Assembly: GCA_039028635.1 (NCBI GenBank)
Contig: JBCCHV010000015.1
Location: 38,254 to 102,253 of the forward strand
Reading direction: 5' to 3'
DNA length: 64,000 nt
From: Acidobacteriota bacterium
Lineage (GTDB): Bacteria; Acidobacteriota; Thermoanaerobaculia; Multivoradales; JBCCEF01
Positions 47,198 to 58,900 of the stretch are shown in pieces. Each line of letters opens with the position of its first letter. The first letter of the stretch is position 1. The notes under the pieces are model-generated. The model was not told the origin of the DNA and did no database searches. It saw only the letters and a list, made by a program, of their open reading frames with translations. Position numbers and translations under genes: made by a program.

Positions 47198-48814
47198 GTG
47201 GTGACTCGCAAGAGCGCTGCCGGCACGGTGGCGCTGGGCATCTTCGCCAGCCGCATGGCGGGCTTCGTGCGCGAGCGGATCATCGCCCACTATCTCGGCG
47301 TCGGAGCCCTCTCGGACGTCCTGCAGGCGGCTCTGCGGGGGCCGAATCTGCTGCAGAATCTCCTCGGCGAGGGCACCCTCTCGGCCTCCTTCATCCCGGT
47401 CTACAGCCGTCTCCTCGAGGCCGGGCGCCGCGACGAGGCGGGACGCCTCGCCGGCGCCGTCTTCTCACTCCTGGTGTGCGTCGCGGGAGGGATCGCTCTC
47501 CTCGGTTTCCTGTTCGCCGAGCCGCTGGTGGCCCTGTTGACGCCGGGCTTCAGCGGCGACGCGGCGCGGGTGGCGGCCGGCGAGATGAGTGTCGATCGTT
47601 TTCCCTTGGCGGTGGCGGCAGTGCGCTGGATCTTCCCGATGGCCGGGCTTCTGGTGCTCGCCGCCTGGTGCCTCGGCGTGCTCAACAGCCATCGGCGCTT
47701 TCTGGTGCCCTACCTGGCGCCGGTGGCGTGGAGCGCGGCGATCATCGCCGGCTTGGTGTACGGTGCTCGTCAGGTGGCCGGGGGCGAGGCCCCGAGCGAC
47801 CGCCTGCTATTGGCGGCCTGCGCTGGTGCGTTGGTCGGTGGCGCTCTGCAGCTCGCCGTCCAGCTGCCCTTCGTAGTCGGCTTGCTGCGCGGCTTCCGCT
47901 TGTCGCTATCGCCTGGCGTGCCGGGCCTGCCGGCGGTGTTGCGCGCCTTCGGGCCGGCGGTGGCCGGACGCGGCGTCTACCAGCTATCGAGCTACCTCGA
48001 CAATTTTCTGGCTTCTTTTCTAGTCGCCGGCGCCCTGTCCGGGCAGCGCTACGCGCAGTTTCTCTACTTGCTGCCGATCAGCCTCTTCGGCATGGCCGTT
48101 GCCGCCTCCGAGCTACCGGAGCTCGCCCGCCTCGGCGAGGCCGGGCGAAAGCGCTTCGTCGAGCGTCTCGACGGCTCGCTGCGCCAGATGCTCTTCCTGG
48201 TGCTGCCCACGGTCCTCGGCTACTGGTGTTTCGGCCTGCTGTTGGTGGGGGGCCTGTTTCGCACCGGTGAGTTCGACGCCGTCAGCCAGCAGCAGGTCTA
48301 CCTGGTGCTCTGCGCCTACACCCTGGGCCTGCCGGCGACGGCGACTTCGCGCCTGTTCCAGAACTCCTTTTTCGCCCTCGGCGACACCAAGACGCCGGCG
48401 CGCATTGCCGGCGCTCGCCTGCTGATCTCGCTGGCTGTCGGCATTCCGGCCATGCTCCTGCTCGACCGCATCGCCCTCGGCGAGGGCTCTCAGGGACCGC
48501 TGTTTCTGGGCGTCGCCGGACTGGCTTTGGGGTCGGCCGCCGGGGCCTGGGGAGAGCTCGGGCTGTTGCGTCGCCGCTTGCAGGCCACCATGCCGGACTT
48601 TCGCCTGCCCTGGAGCGGGGCTGGGGGTATGGTGCTGGCGGCTTTGCTCGCCGCCGTCCTGCCGGCCCTGCTGTGGTATTTCTTGCCGCCATCGTGGCCG
48701 CTGGCGCTGGCGGCGGCTCTGGTGGTGGGGCTCTACGGCGGCAGCTATCTCGGGATTGCCTGGCGTCAGCGGCGCCCGGAGCTACGGGCCTGGCTCGGCC
48801 GCTTCGCTCCCTAG
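47198..48814 (+). CDS. murJ: Lipid II flippase MurJ
   Basis: 538 residues with about fourteen hydrophobic segments. It starts at GTG 47198 (or the next GTG). The MviN/MurJ signature is at the N-terminus: SRMAGFVRERIIAHYLGVG, 'LRGPNLLQNLLGEGTLSASF' and IPVYSRLLE. MurJ moves lipid II across the inner membrane for peptidoglycan synthesis. The C-terminus has extra helices as usual. The gene ends at TAG 48812-48814, which lies at the edge of a perfect 20-bp palindrome. Confidence 0.94.
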   Translation: MVTRKSAAGTVALGIFASRMAGFVRERIIAHYLGVGALSDVLQAALRGPNLLQNLLGEGTLSASFIPVYSRLLEAGRRDEAGRLAGAVFSLLVCVAGGIALLGFLFAEPLVALLTPGFSGDAARVAAGEMSVDRFPLAVAAVRWIFPMAGLLVLAAWCLGVLNSHRRFLVPYLAPVAWSAAIIAGLVYGARQVAGGEAPSDRLLLAACAGALVGGALQLAVQLPFVVGLLRGFRLSLSPGVPGLPAVLRAFGPAVAGRGVYQLSSYLDNFLASFLVAGALSGQRYAQFLYLLPISLFGMAVAASELPELARLGEAGRKRFVERLDGSLRQMLFLVLPTVLGYWCFGLLLVGGLFRTGEFDAVSQQQVYLVLCAYTLGLPATATSRLFQNSFFALGDTKTPARIAGARLLISLAVGIPAMLLLDRIALGEGSQGPLFLGVAGLALGSAAGAWGELGLLRRRLQATMPDFRLPWSGAGGMVLAALLAAVLPALLWYFLPPSWPLALAAALVVGLYGGSYLGIAWRQRRPELRAWLGRFAP

Positions 48815-48855
48815 TAGATGCTGATAATTTGCGTAGCAAATTATCAGCATCTACT
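48813..48855. other. Perfect 20-bp palindrome after murJ
   Basis: Arms at 48813-48832 and 48836-48855 with the 3-nt loop GTA, without a mismatch, starting with the last two bases of the murJ stop codon. The stem is AT-rich (GCTGATAATTTGC), unlike the surroundings. No T-run follows. It could terminate transcription from both sides or form a cruciform; guaB ends convergently 186 bp away. Confidence 0.6.
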
Positions 48856-48863
48856 GTCCTTCC

Positions 48864-48963
48864 AGGAGGGCTAAAGGCGCCCCCCTCAGGCGCACGCGCA
48901 TGTCGTGCGCCTTCACCCCCGTCCTCAGCGGCTTTGCCGCTGCCTCGCCCGCTGGGCTCGGGA
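48864..48963 (-). repeat. Multi-hairpin intergenic repeat, copy 1
   Basis: Read on the minus strand it consists of hairpin H2 (GCCC-AGC-GGGC), H3 (CAGCGGC-AAA-GCCGCTG), the spacer GACGGGGGTGAA, H4 (GGCGCACG-ACATGCG-CGTGCGCC) and a GGGGGGCGCC tail. It matches copy 2 (54773-54896) in order, with stem changes on both sides of H2 and H4. It fills most of the 226-bp gap between the convergent murJ and guaB genes. Confidence 0.75.
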
Positions 48964-49040
48964 GCTCTTGAGGAACCAAGAAATGCCGCGAGCCGGCTTC
49001 GCCGCCAAGCTCGGTTCCAGGTTGTCTTCTCAGCAGCCTG

Positions 49041-50510
49041 CTAGCGGTCGACCCAGTAGTTGGGAGCTTCCTTGGTGATCGTCACGTCGTGGGCGTGGCT
49101 TTCCTTGAGGCCGGCGGCGGTGACCCGCACGAAGCGCGCCTGGGTGCGCATCTCCTGGATCGAGGCGCAGCCGGACAGGCCCATGCCGGCGCGTAGGCCG
49201 CCGATCAGCTGCAGCAGCATCTGGTGGACGCTGCCCTTGTAGGGCACCATGCCCTCGATCCCTTCGGGCACCATCTTGCCGTTGATGTCGGAGGCCTGCT
49301 GGAAGTAGCGGTCGGCGCTGCCCTGGGCCATCGCACCCAAGCTGCCCATGCCCCGATAGGCCTTGAACTGGCGGCCCTGGTAGAGGATGGTCTCGCCGGG
49401 GCTTTCTTCGGTGCCGGCGAGGAGCGAGCCGATCATCACCGCCTCGGCGCCGGCGGCGACCGCCTTCGAACAATCGCCGGAGAACTTGATGCCGCCATCG
49501 GAGATCGCCGGGATGTCGTGCTCGGCGGCGGTACGGGCGCACTCCAGGACGGCGGTGATCTGCGGCACGCCGGCGCCGGTGACGACCCGGGTAGTGCAAA
49601 TGCTGCCCGGTCCGATGCCGATCTTGACGGCGTCGGCGCCGCGCTCGATCAGGGCCTTGGTGCCTTCGGCGGTGGCGACGTTGCCGGCGATCAGGGCGAC
49701 GTCCGGGAAACGCTCCCGCACCTGGGTGATGGCTTCGAGAACGCCGCGGCTGTGGGCGTGGGAAGAGTCGAGCACCAGAACGTCCACCTTGGCGTCCACC
49801 AGGGCGGCGGCCCGATCGAGGAAATCCCCCGAGGCGCCGATCGCGGCGCCGACCCGCAAGCGCCCGAGGTTGTCCTTGCAGGCGCGCGGGTAGTCCATCA
49901 TCTTCTGGATGTCCTTGACCGTGATCAAGCCGGTCAGGTTGCTGTCGTCGTCGACCACCAGCAGCTTCTCGATGCGGTGCTTGTGGAGCAACGCCTTGGC
50001 CTGGGCGAGGGTGGTGCCTTCGGGCACGGTCACCAGGTTCTCGTGCGTCATCAGCTCTTCGACGGGCCGCTCGAGGTCGTCCTCGAAGCGCAGGTCGCGG
50101 TTGGTCAGAATGCCGACCAGGTGGCCGCTGCCGTCGGTCACCGGAACACCGGAGATCTTGTAGCGCGACATCAACGCCAAGGCTTCGCGGATGCGCGCCT
50201 CGGGATGGATGGTGACGGGATCGACGATCATGCCCGACTCGCTGCGCTTGACCTTGTCCACCTCGGCGGCCTGGTCGTCGATGGAGAGATTCTTGTGGAT
50301 CACGCCCAGGCCGCCCTCCTGGGCGATGGAGATCGCCAGGCGTGCCTCGGTGACGGTGTCCATGGCGGCGGACACAAAGGGCACGTTGAGGTTGATGCCG
50401 CGGCACAGGCGGGTGGTCAGATCGACCTGATTGGGGTGGACTTCGGAGAGCCCGGGCACCAGCGAAACGTCGTCGAAGGTGAGGGCGATGGGGATGGCCT
50501 CGTCGAGCAT
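49041..50510 (-). CDS. guaB: Inosine-5'-monophosphate dehydrogenase
   Basis: 489 residues; ATG 50510 fits the family N-terminus '[16 protein letters not shown]'. Oxidises IMP to XMP with NAD+ for guanine nucleotide synthesis. It has the two inserted CBS domains (about residues 95-200: '[20 protein letters not shown]', '[16 protein letters not shown]'), the catalytic loop [13 protein letters not shown] with the active-site Cys, '[12 protein letters not shown]' and the [10 protein letters not shown] flap. Normal length. The 109 bp before it separate it from the next unknown gene on the same strand. Confidence 0.96.
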   Translation of the reverse strand: MLDEAIPIALTFDDVSLVPGLSEVHPNQVDLTTRLCRGINLNVPFVSAAMDTVTEARLAISIAQEGGLGVIHKNLSIDDQAAEVDKVKRSESGMIVDPVTIHPEARIREALALMSRYKISGVPVTDGSGHLVGILTNRDLRFEDDLERPVEELMTHENLVTVPEGTTLAQAKALLHKHRIEKLLVVDDDSNLTGLITVKDIQKMMDYPRACKDNLGRLRVGAAIGASGDFLDRAAALVDAKVDVLVLDSSHAHSRGVLEAITQVRERFPDVALIAGNVATAEGTKALIERGADAVKIGIGPGSICTTRVVTGAGVPQITAVLECARTAAEHDIPAISDGGIKFSGDCSKAVAAGAEAVMIGSLLAGTEESPGETILYQGRQFKAYRGMGSLGAMAQGSADRYFQQASDINGKMVPEGIEGMVPYKGSVHQMLLQLIGGLRAGMGLSGCASIQEMRTQARFVRVTAAGLKESHAHDVTITKEAPNYWVDR

Positions 50511-50619
50511 ACGGGATTCTAATCGCCCCTCTGGTCGTCGGTCCAGCCCGGGTCTGAGGAGGTTCGCGGCGACCGTCGGCACACTTCCGACGGCGGGTCG
50601 CGGTCGCCCCGAATGGACC

Positions 50620-51657
50620 TCAGAATTCTTCGTCGTGGACCATCGCACGAAGCGCCTCGCGCAGGCCTCTCAGCTCGAGGCGGGTCTCGACCCGGGCTCC
50701 CTCGGCTCGCGCCTCGGAGGTCACCGTCAGGCCGTGATCGAGGCGCTCGCTCCCGCTCAGCCTTCGGGCCCAGCGCTGCGCCGCTCCGGCGCCGCGACAG
50801 GTCAGCCAGAGCTCGGCGGTCAGCGCGTCGGCATCGACCAGGTCGAGACTGAACTGACCATCGACGACGTCGGACACCTGTTCGAGAGACTCGGCCGCGT
50901 CGCGCGCTGGAAACATCTCGAGGAGCTTGCCGAGGGCCGCTTCGAGCAGGCCGCTGCCGGCCGGCAGGCGACCGAACAGATCGCCGTGGGTCAAGGACTC
51001 GTCCGTCGCCAGGGCGGGCGGTGCCCGATCCGAAGAACCGTCCTCCAAACGATCGATGCCGATCTCGAGGGTCTCGCGGCTGGCGGCGGCGAGCAGGGTA
51101 GTGCCGTGGAAGGCCATCACGATCTCGCCGAGATCTTGTACCCGGTGGTCGCGATAAACGGCGTCCGAAACCTCGGCTTGGCTCTCGACGATGGTCTTGA
51201 TCAGGCGAGGGAAGCTGCGCAGATTGATGGCGGCGAGGATCTCTGCAGCTTCGGCTCCGGCAGGTTGCTCGAAGGCGACGGTGACCTCGCGGGGTAACCA
51301 CATCTGAAGATTGGCGGCGCCCTGGTTCTGCTGCATCTGCTCGAAGCCGCGCAGGAACTCTGGCAGGTCGGAGCGCGAGCCCTCGGCCGCCTGGACCTCG
51401 CCGATGAACACCGTCAGCAGCTCGGCGATGCCGGCATCACCGGCCGGGTCGGGGAGCGCGACATAGCCCTGGGACTGCGGACCGAGGATCTTCTCGGAGG
51501 CCACCTGGGGACCGCTGCCGAAGAGCCAGAAGGCAGCGATGGCGAGGGCGATGCCGGCGACGACCAGTAGTCCGCCACAGCCCAAGGCCAGGCCCACCAG
51601 CCAGCGCGAGGCCTTGCTGGAGGCCGACTTCGGGGGAGGCCCCGCAGAGCCGCTCAT
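50620..51657 (-). CDS. Membrane-anchored protein of unknown function
   Basis: 345 residues. One transmembrane helix at about 20-46 ([20 protein letters not shown]...) after a short Ser/Lys-rich tail; the rest, about 300 residues, should be outside the cytosol. It contains balanced strands and helices with motifs such as '[15 protein letters not shown]' and '[20 protein letters not shown]', a pattern resembling DUF3352-type surface proteins, but I cannot assign it firmly. It lies between guaB and secA on the same strand, 25 bp after secA. Confidence 0.65.
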   Translation of the reverse strand: MSGSAGPPPKSASSKASRWLVGLALGCGGLLVVAGIALAIAAFWLFGSGPQVASEKILGPQSQGYVALPDPAGDAGIAELLTVFIGEVQAAEGSRSDLPEFLRGFEQMQQNQGAANLQMWLPREVTVAFEQPAGAEAAEILAAINLRSFPRLIKTIVESQAEVSDAVYRDHRVQDLGEIVMAFHGTTLLAAASRETLEIGIDRLEDGSSDRAPPALATDESLTHGDLFGRLPAGSGLLEAALGKLLEMFPARDAAESLEQVSDVVDGQFSLDLVDADALTAELWLTCRGAGAAQRWARRLSGSERLDHGLTVTSEARAEGARVETRLELRGLREALRAMVHDEEF

Positions 51658-51682
51658 CGCCGACGGCGCGGACGGCGGTGCA

Positions 51683-54397
<2,715 letters not shown>

Positions 54398-54772
54398 CGC
54401 GTTCTCGCGGAAAGTTGAAACATCGGAGGAGCGGTGGACGCCGCCACAGGGGCTTCCTATCGACGGAGTGGACTGCGCTTACGACGCCTGCACCGGGATT
54501 GAGAAACCGCTCGGACCAGAACCTTCAGTCTAGCAAAAAGATTCCCCCGAGAAGGCCTCTGCCACCGGCCGCCAGCGGGGCGGGAGCCCGGGGCAGCAGC
54601 GAGATTGGCGTACCCGAGTCAACGGCAAAGAGTCGGTCACAGCAAGGCAGCGGTGCAGCCGCTGAGAACGGGGATGCCTGGCCGGCCGCAAGCCGCACAA
54701 AATGCGCGCGGGGCCGGGCGGCCTGACCGGGCGGCCTGAACTTTCCTGGGAACTCCGGAACCTGAACGAAGA
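54398..54772. other. Intergenic region upstream of secA
   Basis: 375 bp without a supported gene. The part near secA holds a long leader and a possible -10 (TAGACT, minus strand, 54527-54532). Further left it is GC-rich with several small inverted repeats and a perfect tandem of the 13-mer CCGGGCGGCCTGA at 54714-54739. It continues into the multi-hairpin repeat. Confidence 0.5.
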
Positions 54773-54896
54773 AGCCGTCTGCTAATTAGCAGACGGCTCC
54801 GAGGGCGAAGCCCGAGGCGGCGGCGGAAGCCGCCGGGGATGGGGGTGAAGGCGAACGACATGTGCGTTCGCCTGAGGGGGGCGCCTAGCCCCCCTG
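54773..54896 (+). repeat. Multi-hairpin intergenic repeat, copy 2
   Basis: The most complete copy. H1 is a perfect 26-bp palindrome (54773-54798, centre TAATTA). H2 is GGGC-GAA-GCCC (54803-54813), H3 GGCGGC-GGAA-GCCGCC (54819-54834), then the spacer GGGGATGGGGGTGAA. H4 is GGCGAACG-ACATGTG-CGTTCGCC (54850-54872). H5 is GGGGGG...CCCCCC (54876-54894). It ends 4 bp before the stop codon of the minus-strand M23 peptidase gene. Confidence 0.75.
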
Positions 54897-54900
54897 AAAC

Positions 54901-55755
54901 TCAGAACCGGTCGAGGATGTAAGCGCGCGGATCGACGGCCGAGCCGTCGACGTGGACTTCGTAGTGCAGGTGATAACCGGTGGCGCGGCCGGTGTTGCCG
55001 ATGTAGCCGATGACGTCGCCCCGCTGCACCTCCTCGCCGGCCTCGACCTCGAGCTGCGACATGTGGCCGTAGCGGGTGGTCAGGCCGAATCCGTGAGCGA
55101 GATAGACGGCATTGCCGAGGGCGCCGATGCGGCCGGCGCGAGCCACCACGCCGTCCGCCGAGGCGCGGACCGGGGCTCCGGGAGCGGCCGAGATGTCAAC
55201 GCCGTGGTGGAAGGCACGCTGGCCGGTGATCGGGTCGCGGCGATGGCCGTAGCCGCTGGTCAGGATGCCGTTGGCGGGAGCGATCGCCGGCGTTGCCGAA
55301 ATCCAGCGCAGGCGCTCTTCGAGGCGACCCTCGATGACGTCGAGCTGGCCGCCGAGGCCTTCGAGGCGGGCCGACAGGCGATCGACCTCACCGCGCGGGA
55401 TGAGGGCACCGCCGATGCCGGCCTCATTGCCTTCGGCGCCAGGATCGAGGCCGGCGACGATGGCGAGCTGCACGGTGCGCTCTTCGTAGTCGGCAAGGCG
55501 GGTCTCGAGCTCGAGGATGCTGTCCTCGAAGTTTTCGTTGACGTCGCGGAGGTCGACGTTTTCTTGCCGCAGGCGAACGATCTCATTGCGGTCGACGCTC
55601 TTCGACAGGTAGGCCCAGGTGATGAAGGCAGTGCCGAAGATGAGAAGGGCGAGGGTCGCGACCGCCAGCCGAATCTGCAGGCTGGAGATTTTCCACTTGC
55701 GAAGCTTGGCTCGCGCGTGGGGAACGAAGATCAGTGTGTGGTGTTCCCTACTCAT
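54901..55755 (-). CDS. M23-family (LytM) peptidase with coiled coil
   Basis: 284 residues; ATG 55755 (MSREHHTLIFVPHARAK) fits the family start. One transmembrane helix at about 31-52, then a coiled coil (residues 55-85, 'RLRQENVDLRDVNENFEDSI'). The C-terminal M23 domain has TSGYGHRRDPITGQRAFHHG, 'HHGVDIS' and the HxH motif YHLHYEV, so all zinc ligands (His, Asp, His) are present and it is likely an active peptidoglycan endopeptidase or an activator in the periplasm. It is divergent from the glycosyltransferase at 56123. Confidence 0.9.
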   Translation of the reverse strand: MSREHHTLIFVPHARAKLRKWKISSLQIRLAVATLALLIFGTAFITWAYLSKSVDRNEIVRLRQENVDLRDVNENFEDSILELETRLADYEERTVQLAIVAGLDPGAEGNEAGIGGALIPRGEVDRLSARLEGLGGQLDVIEGRLEERLRWISATPAIAPANGILTSGYGHRRDPITGQRAFHHGVDISAAPGAPVRASADGVVARAGRIGALGNAVYLAHGFGLTTRYGHMSQLEVEAGEEVQRGDVIGYIGNTGRATGYHLHYEVHVDGSAVDPRAYILDRF

Positions 55756-56122
55756 TCGCCGGATTTGAAACTCCGTGAGTGCAGCGCCAGAAAGACGATT
55801 CGGTGAAAAATCCCAACTAACTGCAAGAGGATGACTTAACGTCAAGGACCGGAAGATTTTAGCCGGGCTGGCTCGGTTGTCAAGCCTCGTTTTCTGTGCA
55901 GTTGATCAGTTATGTGACGGCGGCATGAAGGCCGGTTCTACGGGCTGCGAGAAGGCGGCATCGGAGCGTAAGTGCGTCTCTTCAAGCACTTTTCGCTGCC
56001 AGCTACAGGGGTTGCAGCATAAGGTGAATCATCGAAGCGTGAGTCGGGCCGAGGGCGGCGGGTGAGAATTCTCCTGGGCGGACTGCGGACGAGGCTACAA
56101 TCCCGACGCGCCCAAGAACTCC
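55756..56122. other. Divergent intergenic region between M23 peptidase and glycosyltransferase
   Basis: 367 bp without a supported gene. On the minus strand a TTGACG (55840-55845) could be a -35 for the peptidase gene, but the -10 candidates 17-19 bp on are poor. On the plus strand TACAAT (56096-56101), 22 bp before ATG 56123, may be a -10 for the glycosyltransferase. No strong hairpin or repeat is visible. Confidence 0.4.
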
Positions 56123-57304
56123 ATGAAACTGCTCTGGATCACCACCAAGCCCATCCTGCCGCCGGTCGATGGTGGCCGTTTGCTCCAGCTCCGAACCCTC
56201 GAAGGCATCGTCGCCGCCGGTGCCGAGATCACCCTGGTGGCTCCGCTCCTCGGCGCGCCGCCGGAGGACGGCCTGGGCGACCTGGTGCGGGAGTGCCACT
56301 GGGTTCCGGTAGCGCGCGGCCTTGGTCGTCAGGTCGCCGGGCTGCGGGCGGCGAGCGGACTGCCGTTGGCGATCGCCCGGCACCGCTGGCGGGCGGTCGA
56401 GAAGCGGGTCGCGGAGCTGGTCGCCGGCCGCCCCTTCGACGGTGTTCAGGTGGAGCACATCCAGGCGATGCCGCAGGCCCGGCCGGCCCTCGAGGCGAGG
56501 CTGCCGCTGATCCTTCGAGCCCACAACGTCGAGAGTGACATCTGGCGTCGCACGGCGGCCCATCGCGGCGGCCCCGTCGGCTGGCTGAGCCGAGCCGATG
56601 CCGGCCGCCTGGCCCGCTGGGAAGGCGAGACGGTGGCCGCTGCGCCTCTGACGGCGGCTCTTTCGCAGATCGACGCCGACCGCCTTTCGCAGCTCGCCGG
56701 CGGCCGCGGCGAGGTGGTCGTGGTGCCGCCCTCGTTTCCCGGCGGCATGGCGGCCGGCGAGCCGCTGCCAGGGGCGCCGGCGGTGGTGGTGCTGGGAAGC
56801 GGCGGTTGGCTGCCCAACCGCGATTCGGCGCAGTGGTTCGTGCATCACGTCTGGCCGGCCGTCCGCCAGCGCTGCCCGGCGGCGCGGCTTCATCTCTTCG
56901 GCCTGTGGCGGGCGCGAGATCTGCCGCCGGAGAAGGCGGCCTTGGGGATCGAAGCCCACCCTGCGCCGGCCGACATCGCCCGCGCCTTTGCGGCTGGCTC
57001 GGTGCTCGCCGTGCCCTTGCGCCTGGGGTCCGGTGTGCGGATCAAGATCCTCGAGGCCTGGGCTCGCGGAGTAGCCGTGGTGTCGACACCGCAGGGGGCC
57101 GAAGGTCTGGTGCGGCGCGATGGAGAAGGCCTCCTGCTGGCCCGAGACGGTGCCGAGTTCGCCGCCGCCGTCGAGCGCCTGGCGGATCCGGCGGTGGCGG
57201 CGGAGCTGTGTGCCGAAGGCCGGCGTCGGCTCGCCGAGCACCACGATCCGCTGGCTCTGGGGCGGCGCTTCCTCGAGCTCTACGCGAGCCAAAGGCCGGG
57301 GTAG
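56123..57304 (+). CDS. Glycosyltransferase, GT4-like
   Basis: 393 residues, GT-B fold by pattern. The N-terminal half has WITTKPILPPVDGGRLLQLR and 'ILRAHNVESDIWRR'. The C-terminal nucleotide-sugar site has 'LRLGSGVRIKILEAWARGVA' and STPQGAEGL, typical of GT4. It should add a sugar from an activated donor to a cell-surface glycan or lipid; donor unknown. It sits next to a polysaccharide ABC exporter and a GT2 gene, on the opposite strand and converging with them (the stop is followed directly by the ABC gene's end). Confidence 0.87.
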   Translation: MKLLWITTKPILPPVDGGRLLQLRTLEGIVAAGAEITLVAPLLGAPPEDGLGDLVRECHWVPVARGLGRQVAGLRAASGLPLAIARHRWRAVEKRVAELVAGRPFDGVQVEHIQAMPQARPALEARLPLILRAHNVESDIWRRTAAHRGGPVGWLSRADAGRLARWEGETVAAAPLTAALSQIDADRLSQLAGGRGEVVVVPPSFPGGMAAGEPLPGAPAVVVLGSGGWLPNRDSAQWFVHHVWPAVRQRCPAARLHLFGLWRARDLPPEKAALGIEAHPAPADIARAFAAGSVLAVPLRLGSGVRIKILEAWARGVAVVSTPQGAEGLVRRDGEGLLLARDGAEFAAAVERLADPAVAAELCAEGRRRLAEHHDPLALGRRFLELYASQRPG

Positions 57305-58102
57305 CTACTCTTCTTCTTCCGAAGCCGCGCTCGGGGGCGACTTGGCTTCCACCGGCGGCAGGCCGCCGACGGCCGTCTCTTCGTAGGCCGCGAGCACCTC
57401 TTCCGGCGGTCCGTCCAGGCGCAGGCGGCCCTGTTCGAGCCACAGACAGCGGTCGCAGCTAGCGCGGATGTTCTCCGGGTTGTGGGACACCAGGAAGATG
57501 GTGGTCTTGGCCTCGGAGAGCTCGTGGATCCGGCGCTCGCACTTCTGCACGAAGCGGGCATCGCCGACGGCGAGGACCTCGTCGAGGATCAGGACGTCTG
57601 GAACCCAGGCGGTGGCGACGGCGAAGCCGAGGCGGGCCAGCATGCCCGAGGAGTAGTTGCGAATCGGGGCGCGAATGAAGTCGCCGAGGCCACTGAACTC
57701 GACGATCTGCTCGACCTTGGGCTGGATCTCGGACTTCTTGCGGCCGAGCAGAAGAGCGTTCAGGTAGATGTTCTCGAGGCCGGTGAGCTCGTGGTCGAAG
57801 CCGGTGCCGAGCTCGAGGATGGGGGCCACCTTGCCGCGCGTCATCACCCGGCCTCGGGTGGCCTTGAGGACCCCGGAAATGACCTTGAGAAGGGTCGACT
57901 TGCCGGCGCCGTTGCGTCCGATCACGCCCACCCGCTCTCCCACTCCGACGGTCAGATCGATGCCGTCGAGGGCCCAGAGCTTCTCGTAGGTGAGGGCTCC
58001 CTTGACCCAGTGGATGGCGTACTCCTTGATCGAAGGAATGCGCTGCTTGGCGAGGCGATAGCAGAGGGACACGCCCTCCATGCGAACCGAGGCCTGGCTC
58101 AT
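57305..58102 (-). CDS. ABC transporter ATPase for polysaccharide/O-antigen export (Wzt/TagH-like)
   Basis: 265 residues; ATG 58102 shares a base with the stop of the permease gene (TGATG). The Walker A is GRNGAGKSTLLKVI, the signature motif YSSGMLARLGFAVA and the Walker B VLILDEVLAVGD, all of the polysaccharide-export subfamily (ABCA5/Wzt, TagH). It lacks the C-terminal carbohydrate-binding domain seen in long Wzt proteins and ends in a Glu-rich tail. It powers the neighbouring permease. Confidence 0.92.
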   Translation of the reverse strand: MSQASVRMEGVSLCYRLAKQRIPSIKEYAIHWVKGALTYEKLWALDGIDLTVGVGERVGVIGRNGAGKSTLLKVISGVLKATRGRVMTRGKVAPILELGTGFDHELTGLENIYLNALLLGRKKSEIQPKVEQIVEFSGLGDFIRAPIRNYSSGMLARLGFAVATAWVPDVLILDEVLAVGDARFVQKCERRIHELSEAKTTIFLVSHNPENIRASCDRCLWLEQGRLRLDGPPEEVLAAYEETAVGGLPPVEAKSPPSAASEEEE

Positions 58103-58866
58103 CAGACGTAAAAGGCGATGCGATCGGAGGAGCGCCTGAAGGCGATGATGCCGACCGCCAGGGCCCCGGCGGTGATGATCACGGTGACACCGAGGTGGCT
58201 CAACGGGGGGATCTTGCCGAGATAGATCGGATCCCGGAAGACCTCGAGGACGGAGCGGATAGGATTGAAGCGCACCAGCGGCAGGTAGCGCTCCGGAATG
58301 ATCGCCATCGGGTAGAAGACCGGCGTCAAGTACATCATCAAGGTCAGCACGACATTGACCAGCTCGAGGACGTCGCTGAAGAAGGCGGCCAGGGGTGAGA
58401 GCAGCAGACCGGCCCCGAGGGTGAACAGGCCGGCCAGCAGGATAGCCACCGGAAGAAACCATAGGGCCGGCTTCAGGGGGTGGCCGGTGACCAGCAGCAG
58501 GAGCAGCAGCGGTGGCAGCGCCAGCAGCAGATTGAGCACTCCGGAGATCACCGAGGCGACCGGAAAGACCGCCTTCGGCACCGGTAGCTTGGTGAGCAGA
58601 GTGGCGTTGATGCGCAGGCTGTTCATGCTGGTGACGACGCTCTGCGAGAAGAAATTCCAGAACAGGATGCCGGAGAGGGCATAGACCGGAAAGTTCGCGA
58701 CGTCGAAGCGGAAGACAGCGCTGAACACGACCTGCAAGACGAGCATCGTCAGCAACGGCTGGAGCATCGTCCACAGGAAGCCGATGATCGACCGGCGGTA
58801 GCGCACCTTGAGGTCGCGCTGCACCAGGTAGAAGACGAGGTCGCGGTATCGCAGGAGCTCATTCAT
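58102..58866 (-). CDS. ABC-2 permease for polysaccharide/polyol phosphate export (Wzm-like)
   Basis: 254 residues with six predicted transmembrane helices. 'LVQRDLKVRYRRSIIGFLW' near the start and 'RFNPIRSVLEVFRDPIYLGK' near the end are the conserved permease elements (TagG/Wzm type). With the ATPase it should export a lipid-linked glycan across the inner membrane. ATG 58866 begins at the conserved 'NELLRYRDLVFYL'. The GT2 gene lies 34 bp upstream on the same strand. Confidence 0.92.
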   Translation of the reverse strand: MNELLRYRDLVFYLVQRDLKVRYRRSIIGFLWTMLQPLLTMLVLQVVFSAVFRFDVANFPVYALSGILFWNFFSQSVVTSMNSLRINATLLTKLPVPKAVFPVASVISGVLNLLLALPPLLLLLLVTGHPLKPALWFLPVAILLAGLFTLGAGLLLSPLAAFFSDVLELVNVVLTLMMYLTPVFYPMAIIPERYLPLVRFNPIRSVLEVFRDPIYLGKIPPLSHLGVTVIITAGALAVGIIAFRRSSDRIAFYV

Positions 58867-58900
58867 GGCGCGAAGGGCCTGTTCTACAACGGCCGACGCT

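Noticed and set aside
44183..47290. A 1035-codon open frame antisense to the M14 peptidase gene
   Set aside because: Same cause: it is the reverse image of a well-supported gene and shows no recognisable domains or signal.
56003..57292. Minus-strand frame of 429 codons opposite the GT4 gene
   Set aside because: Antisense shadow of the glycosyltransferase; Arg/Gln/Gly-rich without domain motifs.
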